Origin: CAZBWW01 sp964496005 | Lineage (GTDB): Bacteria > Patescibacteriota > WWE3 > UBA101185 > UBA10185 | Direction: 5' to 3' | NCBI GenBank assembly: GCA_964496005.1 | Contig: CAZBWW010000033.1 | Span: 1 to 10,882, forward strand | Length of the DNA stretch: 10,882 bases | Shown: positions 5,511-10,882 of the stretch, piece after piece | Position numbering within the stretch: position 1 is the first letter of the stretch | Layout of the letters: every line of letters begins with the position of its first letter | Translations under genes and position numbers: made by a program | The notes under the pieces: generated by a model | Database searches by the model: none | What the model was told of the DNA's origin: nothing | What the model saw: the letters and a program-made list of their open reading frames with translations, nothing else

Positions 5511-5541
5511 TTGGTAAATAGTATTTAAAATACGCTATAAT
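5511..5541 (+). promoter_or_regulatory. Promoter of the GT-C glycosyltransferase (leaderless type)
   Basis: A perfect -10 TATAAT (5536-5541) with a TTGGTA (5511-5516) 19 nt upstream. The -10 ends 8 nt before the ATG at 5550, so transcription should begin at the start codon. GGGA just before the ATG is too close to act as a Shine-Dalgarno. Confidence 0.6.
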
Positions 5542-5549
5542 TCGGGAAT

Positions 5550-7310
5550 ATGAAATTGCTACCCACTATAGACCGCGAAAAATGGCACGCGAAAAAAACT
5601 GAATACTTTCATATAGCAATACTAATGGTAACAGCCACCGCACTTAGGATTTCAAACCTTGGCTATTCGGACTATCAAGGTGATGAAATAAAAGCTTTAT
5701 TTATTAAAGAGAACCTAAGCGACTCTACATGGTACTTTTTGCTCACTCAGCGTAAAGGGCCAATTCAATACCTTATCACTTATTTACTTAAATTTTATGA
5801 CCCGACGTACTCCGACGAATATTTAATTAGATTTGCCTTTGCCGCCGCAGGGATTGCCGCGGTTTTCTTTTTTTATAAATTCGTAAAATTGCATTTTAGC
5901 GAAAAAGTGGCATTTTACGCCGCATTATTCGTAGCGACTAACGGATTATTTGTCGCATTTTCACGTATTGTGCAGTATCAGTCATTTGTAATCTTGTTTA
6001 TGGTATTGGCCTTATATTTTTTTAGTTTAGCTGTTAAGAAAAAAAGCTGGGAGATCGGAGGTATTTATTTGGGTTTTATTTTTTGGGCACTTTCAATCTT
6101 GTCCCACTATGACGGAGTCCTCATCTTTCCATTTGCTGCATACTTACTTTTTGCATGGCTTCGAAAAGAAACCTTTGCTGTATTTAAAATAACTAACCTG
6201 AAGCATTTAATAGTTTCGGGTGTGATTTTTCTTGTAATGCTTGGGTCGTTTTATATTCCTTTTATTGAGGAAATTGACCATTATACGAAAAGTTACTGGC
6301 AGGGACGAATTAGCGGTGAAGGCGGGAAAACATCCGATTCATCTTATTTGTTTAGTATTTACCAACCAATTTATGTGCTCCATCTTTACAGGTTATTATT
6401 TGTGTTAGGTTTGGCAAAACTTGCGACAAAATTATTAACGCCACAGACCTTTACCGAAATCGCGTTACTAAAGACAAAAAAACTTGCAGGCGTACTGTTA
6501 TTGCTGCTTGATGACCGGCTTCAAAAAGCAGCTGCTTTACTTGCATGGATACTGGTCCCGATTATTTTTCTTGAAGTACTGGTAACTATTCCAGGAACCC
6601 ATATTTATACTTATTTATTACCGGCAACTATAATGTTGGGGTTTGGATTGGTTTTCATAGAAGACGTTGTATGTTGGGTAGTTAAATTAATTACCAAATC
6701 AGCGAAATTAGTAGTTGTAGGTAGATATATTGTATACACTGGCATAGTTGTGCTGTTTTCGTTTATTTTTGTGCAGAGCTATGCTGTATTTGTCGATCAT
6801 ACTCAGGAATACCCATGGGAAGAAGAACAGTTTTTTATCTGGACGTTGAATAAACCCAGCCCGGTATTTCATCTAAGCCTGTTTGGGTTTCCGTATTATA
6901 GAAGTTGGGATGGTATAGGTGCGTATATACATAACGGGCCTGTTCCCCCGCTTCCATGTCCAGGGGCAACACTATACAGCGAGAATGCTGGTTGTTGGTT
7001 AGAGCCCGGCAAGAGGGTTGAGCACTATACTTCAAACGAACGAAATTCCATTTCGCGGCACTATGTTTCATTCCCTAAGGAAAGCGATGCTGCAGGTTAT
7101 TATGTACATATAGTAAATCCGCAAAGTTTGTCCAACGAAGTTTTAAATGACAAATCAGCATATTGGGCTAAGTATTATCCGCCTGTGTGGATATCACGCC
7201 GGATGCCTTTACTGCCAGGTCAGGATGACTCGGACTTAATACCGCCAACAACATATATTTACTATATGCCGCAGGGAACGCTGAGCGAAATAAAAGCCAT
7301 GGGTTATTAA
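5550..7310 (+). CDS. GT-C membrane glycosyltransferase (family 39 / ArnT-like)
   Basis: A 586-residue polytopic membrane protein of the GT-C fold, resembling family 39 (PMT/ArnT-like) enzymes that move a sugar from a polyprenyl-phosphate carrier to an acceptor on the outer face of the membrane. The first membrane helix (about residues 19-37) is followed by an extracellular loop with GYSDYQGDE, whose Asp45-Glu46 is the expected catalytic acidic pair. About ten hydrophobic segments fill residues 20-415 (for example VAFYAALFVATNGLFVAFS and LLPATIMLGFGLVF). From about residue 415 on there is a soluble, probably external domain rich in Tyr, Pro and Ser, with two Cys in PLPCPG and AGCWLEPG. The ATG is fixed by a TATAAT 8 nt upstream. 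A GT2 gene follows; both probably act in glycosylating envelope molecules. Donor and acceptor cannot be told from sequence. Confidence 0.82.
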   Translation: MKLLPTIDREKWHAKKTEYFHIAILMVTATALRISNLGYSDYQGDEIKALFIKENLSDSTWYFLLTQRKGPIQYLITYLLKFYDPTYSDEYLIRFAFAAAGIAAVFFFYKFVKLHFSEKVAFYAALFVATNGLFVAFSRIVQYQSFVILFMVLALYFFSLAVKKKSWEIGGIYLGFIFWALSILSHYDGVLIFPFAAYLLFAWLRKETFAVFKITNLKHLIVSGVIFLVMLGSFYIPFIEEIDHYTKSYWQGRISGEGGKTSDSSYLFSIYQPIYVLHLYRLLFVLGLAKLATKLLTPQTFTEIALLKTKKLAGVLLLLLDDRLQKAAALLAWILVPIIFLEVLVTIPGTHIYTYLLPATIMLGFGLVFIEDVVCWVVKLITKSAKLVVVGRYIVYTGIVVLFSFIFVQSYAVFVDHTQEYPWEEEQFFIWTLNKPSPVFHLSLFGFPYYRSWDGIGAYIHNGPVPPLPCPGATLYSENAGCWLEPGKRVEHYTSNERNSISRHYVSFPKESDAAGYYVHIVNPQSLSNEVLNDKSAYWAKYYPPVWISRRMPLLPGQDDSDLIPPTTYIYYMPQGTLSEIKAMGY

Positions 7311-7392
7311 GAAGGGCTAATAATAAAATAATAACAAGTGAATTATAGTACGTGGTAACAGAGCTCTCGCGTATATTGCCCATTTTTTGTAG

Positions 7393-7398
7393 TATATT
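7393..7398 (+). promoter_or_regulatory. -10 of the GT2 gene (leaderless type)
   Basis: TATATT ends 6 nt before the ATG at 7405. No good -35 is seen at the right distance, so this is weaker than the other leaderless promoters. No Shine-Dalgarno precedes the gene. Confidence 0.4.
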
Positions 7399-7404
7399 TA
7401 TAAA

Positions 7405-8304
7405 ATGGATCTGTCAATAATAATAATCAGCTATAACACGAGGGATATTTTGAAAACCTGTCTAGCAAACTTGCTTACTGTCCAAAAACATTTAAAAACC
7501 AATCATCGCGAAATAGAAATCATTGTTGTTGATAATGCATCATCCGACGGTTCCGGCGAGTTAGTAAAAAACGACTTTCCGACAGTAAAATTAATAGAGA
7601 ATTCGGAAAACCTTGGGATTAGCAAAAGCGGTAATAGTGCAGCTAAACTCGCCATGGGTACTTACCTATTGTATTTAGGATCAGACGCATTTCCGGGAAC
7701 TTTAACTTTACTTAATATGCTTGAATATTTTGACGATAATCCAAAAGTTGGTATTGCGACCTGCCGGTTATTTACGCGAGATGGTAGTCTTGATATGGAT
7801 GCCCACCGTGGATTTCCTACGCCATGGGCTGCTATAACGCATTTTACAAAGTTAAATGTACTTTTTCCCAAATCAAAGCTATTTAATCAGTATTTTTTAG
7901 GATACAAGGATTTAAATACACCGCATGAAATTGATATGTGTATCAGTCACTTTATGTTAATACGTAAACGGGTATTTGAGCAGATTGGGGGGTGGGATGA
8001 GGATTTTTTTGTTTTTGGAGAAGATGTTGATATATGTTACAGAACAAAGCAAGCAGGGTGGAAAATTATGTATCTTCCTCAATGGATGTCCTTGCATTAT
8101 AAAGGTGCGGGCGTTGGTAGAAAAGAAACTAATGATATAAAGACAGTATCTAATCAGGACCCGGAAGTTAAGAAAAGAATGAAAAATGAAAGAGTACGTG
8201 CAATGCAGTTGTTTTACAAAAAACACTATTCGAAAAAGTATCCCCGGATTGTTACAAGTTTCGTGTTGTTTGCGGTCACGCTTATGAAGTGGGTGCGTAG
8301 ATAA
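7405..8304 (+). CDS. GT2 family glycosyltransferase (rhamnosyltransferase-like)
   Basis: A 299-residue inverting glycosyltransferase of family 2, similar in layout to WbbL-type rhamnosyltransferases. These act at the cytosolic face of the membrane using nucleotide-sugar donors. Visible elements are the opening SIIIISYNTRD, VVDNASSDGSGE (residues 41-52, donor binding), NLGISKSGNSA, YLGSDAFPG with Asp94 in the DXD-type metal position (usually NPD, here GSD), and GGWDEDFFVFGEDVDICYR with the base-carrying Glu206-Asp207. A short hydrophobic, basic tail (FVLFAVTLMKWVRR) could anchor it to the membrane. It starts 94 nt after the GT-C gene on the same strand but appears to have its own -10. It probably adds a sugar to a surface polymer or lipid-linked glycan. 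The donor sugar is unknown. Confidence 0.9.
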   Translation: MDLSIIIISYNTRDILKTCLANLLTVQKHLKTNHREIEIIVVDNASSDGSGELVKNDFPTVKLIENSENLGISKSGNSAAKLAMGTYLLYLGSDAFPGTLTLLNMLEYFDDNPKVGIATCRLFTRDGSLDMDAHRGFPTPWAAITHFTKLNVLFPKSKLFNQYFLGYKDLNTPHEIDMCISHFMLIRKRVFEQIGGWDEDFFVFGEDVDICYRTKQAGWKIMYLPQWMSLHYKGAGVGRKETNDIKTVSNQDPEVKKRMKNERVRAMQLFYKKHYSKKYPRIVTSFVLFAVTLMKWVRR

Positions 8305-8492
8305 CACGTTCTTATAGTATGTGGTCGTGAAAAAACAATTGCTAAAATATTCCAAACTACGATAGGGCGGATTATACTAAATGGTAAAAACTCACAATGC
8401 CAAAAAAGTTATAAATCTTTTTCTTTTATGTTACTCTTATTAACATGCTGTAACAGTTTAAATTTTTTGAAGTTGCAGAATAGCCGAAAGAG

Positions 8493-8960
8493 ATGAAAGT
8501 ATACAAACTACTATTTTTACTAACAATTATAGGCTTAGGCTTGTCTACGTTTTTATGGTATCAATATTCCCTTCCCTCCCCTGTTATTTGTTTGGCAATT
8601 GATTCTTGTCAGACGGTTAAAGATAGTGAGTATTCAACTATTCTTGGTATAAAGCTTCCTGTGTGGGGATTTATGTTTTTTATTATATCTGCAATCTATT
8701 TAGGGCTCTCGCTGTTTAAGAACAAAAGGCTCGTTTCAGACCTTATAGTATTAATGGTGCTTTTAGGTGCGGCTTTGTTTGAATCTTATTTAGTATACGT
8801 GCAGATATATAAGATTGAAGCACTTTGCTCATGGTGTTTATTAGTGTCTTTTGTAGTAGTTGCAATGTTTGTGCTATTTATGGTAGATTACGGCTCAAGC
8901 AGAAAGAAAATTACTACTATCCAAGACTCCGGGATACCCTCCGAGAGCCAGGTGGATTAG
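8493..8960 (+). CDS. VKOR family disulfide-forming membrane protein
   Basis: A 155-residue protein of the vitamin K epoxide reductase (VKOR) family. Bacterial VKOR does the job of DsbB: it oxidises a thioredoxin-like partner outside the membrane and passes the electrons to quinone. Four membrane helices are visible (about residues 5-25, 55-75, 81-103, 113-131). The loop cysteines are Cys33 and Cys39 (CLAIDSC) and the active-site pair is Cys112-Ser-Trp-Cys115. The conserved YSTILGIKLPVWG lies between. There is no fused thioredoxin domain, so a separate DsbA-like partner is expected but is not in this window. The preceding 188 nt contain no gene; TATACT (8373-8378) is a weak -10 candidate, and GAAAGAG just before the ATG is a weak ribosome binding site. 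A secreted Cys-containing protein follows 69 nt downstream and is a plausible client. Confidence 0.92.
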   Translation: MKVYKLLFLLTIIGLGLSTFLWYQYSLPSPVICLAIDSCQTVKDSEYSTILGIKLPVWGFMFFIISAIYLGLSLFKNKRLVSDLIVLMVLLGAALFESYLVYVQIYKIEALCSWCLLVSFVVVAMFVLFMVDYGSSRKKITTIQDSGIPSESQVD

Positions 8961-8979
8961 TATGTTTTTTTATTATTAA

Positions 8980-8988
8980 TGATATAAT
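8980..8988 (+). promoter_or_regulatory. Extended -10 of the surface protein gene (with leader)
   Basis: TGaTATAAT is a perfect extended -10. The predicted start near 8995 gives a leader of about 35 nt carrying AAAGGTGG (9018-9025), a Shine-Dalgarno 4 nt before the ATG. So unlike the glycosyltransferase genes this one should be read from a conventional leadered mRNA. A T-run at about 8965-8971 just upstream could help end VKOR transcription, but its hairpin is poor. Confidence 0.6.
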
Positions 8989-9029
8989 GCTTTCATGCTG
9001 CCTATAGTAATTTATTTAAAGGTGGGCTA

Positions 9030-10882
9030 ATGAACTTATTAAAAAAGCTAAAAAAGTATCAGTATAAGCTAGTTTCTTTTTTTGCTCTTATAGCATTGGT
9101 ATTTAATATTTTTTATCCGGCAGCCGTTTTGGCAACTGAAGAAATTCAAGAACAGGTAGAAAATATGGCGACGGTTGAAGAGTCTGATGAGGAAAGTGCT
9201 ACAGAGGAAGATGGTGCGGAAGAAGAATCCAGTGAAGAACAGACGAGTGAGCAGACCACTGAAACCACCGAAGAGGAGAACGAAGTAGATACTATGGCGC
9301 AAGAACCCACCGTAGAGGAAGAAGATAATACCGCGTCCGAGAGTGAACCGCTAACCACAGAAGAACCTACTGCTCAAGAGCCAATATTAGTTGAAGAATT
9401 GGTAGCTGAAACAAGTACCACACAAGGCCCACTTGAAGAAGAGCAGTCCGGAGAAATATTGGAAGGGTTATTAACAACACGGGAAGCTGAAGAGCAAGAA
9501 GAATCCCCTGTTCCAGTCACAGTTTGTTTAGCTGAAGATACCGACAACAGGGTTACAACAGATGTGGATTGGAATTTTAATACGGAGAATAAAACTGCAA
9601 CTACTACGAAAGAAGTTGAGTTGGGAGTCAAATATGTGTTCCCGGGAAATGAAGATGTGTCGGTTACCTTTACCTGTTTACCGGTTTTAACTCAACACAG
9701 ATCACCTTTAAAGATACAAGAGGTCAAAGTTTCAGACTTAAATTTACCTGAAACCCACAAATTGTATGCCGAGTTTGCATACGATATTACAACCGATATG
9801 GAAGACGGAGTGTTCGAATTCGTATTGACGTTATCTCCTCCAAGTGAAGACAAAGATCCTAGTGTAGAAGTAGCATACATTGAAAAATCGGTTGAGAAAG
9901 TTAGGGACGAGGGTGTAACTCCGGATGATGTAGTCCTTATAAACGAGGATAACGTAAATGTTCATTCAGACTTTGTAGAAGTTGAAGGTATTGATCACAT
10001 GACTATATTTCTGGCAATTGATTCTGATGGTGCTAATGATGAACCAGGTCAAAAAGATTTAACACAAATGTATGCAAACGATGAATTGAGTCCGAATTCA
10101 GTTGATATTGAATGGAACTGGGACGATACAGCATGGTCAGGTAATAATACCGGTGATGGATGTGCGCTTTTTGATACCAACGGCGATGGGTTAGTTGAAT
10201 ATTCACTTTGCGTTATAGTTTCAGGTAACCCGGCGTCGTACCAGTCTAAGGCATTATATTCATGTAGTAATGGAAGTGCGTACAAATGTACCAATCCTGT
10301 TAGCGAGACTTTAGGTGCCGGGACAAGCTGTACGGCTAATGTGCAGGCAGATGATCCTTTTCCAACCGGAGAAGATTATCCGAATGATACAGTTGCAGAA
10401 TGTACAGTTGCCTATTCAGATGTAGGTGGTAGTAGCGCAGAACTGGTAGATGTTTGTTCTTATCCTTCTGGCAGACCGAATTCGGATCCGTCAGACTGTG
10501 TTAACTACAGACCGGATTCCGGAAAATTAGAGATACTCAAGCAGTTAGTACCTGCTGATGATTCTGGGTTGTTTAATTTGCAAGTTGACGGTGTTACAGA
10601 GGCGGCTGATGTAGGAAACGACGGTACTACAGGCGAGTTAATTTTAGATGTAGCTACTTATGAAGTTGGTGAGACGGCAGGAACCGGTACTAGTTTAGAA
10701 AATTACACTACAACAATTGAATGTAAAGATTTGAACGGAACTGGTGTGGTTGTTGCATCAGCAGCTGATGCAGGACCGCTTTCAGTTGATTTAGAAAATG
10801 ATGCGGATGTAGTTTGTACAATTACTAACACGCTTGTGGTTCCGCAGGGTTCTATAACACTTGATAAAGTAACTGTGCCGGG
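9030..10882 (+). CDS. Large secreted acidic surface protein, 5' part (runs off window)
   Basis: Open from the ATG at 9030 to the right edge, 617 residues seen. A Lys-rich start and hydrophobic core ending FYPAAVLA form a signal peptide cut after about Ala35. Residues 36 to about 160 are a low-complexity linker rich in Glu, Thr and Ser. Residues about 163-335 look like beta-sandwich material ending in VEGIDHMTIFLAIDSD. Next come a calcium-binding-like loop DTNGDGLVEY (382-391) and a Cys-containing region to about 490. From 498 to 601 lies a prealbumin-like repeat (GKLEILKQLVPADDSGLFNL to CTITNT), and a second copy begins at 607 (GSITLDKVTVP). Such tandem domains are common in adhesins and stalk-like cell-surface proteins. 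A cell-wall or membrane anchor, if any, is beyond the window. VKOR upstream could form its disulfides. Short minus-strand frames inside it are shadows. Confidence 0.85.
   Translation, partial: MNLLKKLKKYQYKLVSFFALIALVFNIFYPAAVLATEEIQEQVENMATVEESDEESATEEDGAEEESSEEQTSEQTTETTEEENEVDTMAQEPTVEEEDNTASESEPLTTEEPTAQEPILVEELVAETSTTQGPLEEEQSGEILEGLLTTREAEEQEESPVPVTVCLAEDTDNRVTTDVDWNFNTENKTATTTKEVELGVKYVFPGNEDVSVTFTCLPVLTQHRSPLKIQEVKVSDLNLPETHKLYAEFAYDITTDMEDGVFEFVLTLSPPSEDKDPSVEVAYIEKSVEKVRDEGVTPDDVVLINEDNVNVHSDFVEVEGIDHMTIFLAIDSDGANDEPGQKDLTQMYANDELSPNSVDIEWNWDDTAWSGNNTGDGCALFDTNGDGLVEYSLCVIVSGNPASYQSKALYSCSNGSAYKCTNPVSETLGAGTSCTANVQADDPFPTGEDYPNDTVAECTVAYSDVGGSSAELVDVCSYPSGRPNSDPSDCVNYRPDSGKLEILKQLVPADDSGLFNLQVDGVTEAADVGNDGTTGELILDVATYEVGETAGTGTSLENYTTTIECKDLNGTGVVVASAADAGPLSVDLENDADVVCTITNTLVVPQGSITLDKVTVP

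Noticed and set aside
8381..8443. A 20-codon frame upstream of VKOR, just after TATACT
   Set aside because: The start codon would lie before or at the predicted transcription start, there is no ribosome binding site, and it has no leader-peptide feature such as a run of one amino acid.
9069..10294. Several minus-strand frames rich in Ser, Val and Thr
   Set aside because: They are antisense images of the Glu/Thr-rich linker and repeats of the surface protein; none has start signals.

Overview
This AT-rich window looks like an ordinary chromosomal stretch from a small-genome bacterium. The best guess is the Candidate Phyla Radiation (Patescibacteria, perhaps near Microgenomates or Dojkabacteria). 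That placement is an inference from compact genes, a DUF5678/retropepsin pair, many 'hypothetical plus small domain' genes and a large acidic surface protein ending in prealbumin-like repeats. No ribosomal marker is present to confirm it. TGA serves as a stop (1011-1013 and 2117-2119), so the recoded genetic code of Gracilibacteria/Absconditabacteria does not apply.

Layout. Positions 1-688 (minus) hold a DUF1428 gene followed by a truncated unknown gene. Positions 810-1441 (plus) hold a small DUF5678-like protein overlapping a single-domain retropepsin-like protease. Positions 1555-2629 (minus) hold a tRNA-Gly(TCC) followed 10 nt later by two Nudix hydrolase genes. A PH-like/SHOCT gene (2709-3164, minus) is divergent from a thioredoxin reductase gene (3244-4239, plus). 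Positions 4357-4581 (minus) hold a cysteine-rich, metallothionein-like mini-gene with a clear promoter dyad, a strong ribosome binding site and a strong terminator. Then comes a superoxide dismutase (4798-5397, minus). From 5550 to the end everything is on the plus strand: a GT-C (family 39-like) membrane glycosyltransferase, a GT2 glycosyltransferase, a VKOR-type disulfide-forming enzyme, and the start of a large secreted surface protein that runs off the right edge.

Two themes stand out. One is redox and metal handling: TrxB with an altered NADPH-phosphate motif, a Cys-rich protein, SOD and VKOR. The other is cell-surface construction: two glycosyltransferases, then VKOR next to a Cys-containing exported protein. 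At the regulatory level, five genes have a good -10 hexamer ending only 6-8 nt before the start codon, which predicts leaderless mRNAs. Three others (DUF1428, the Cys-rich protein and the surface protein) have a real leader with a Shine-Dalgarno sequence. No mobile element, CRISPR array or phage gene was seen, and no gene-free stretch exceeds 300 bases.
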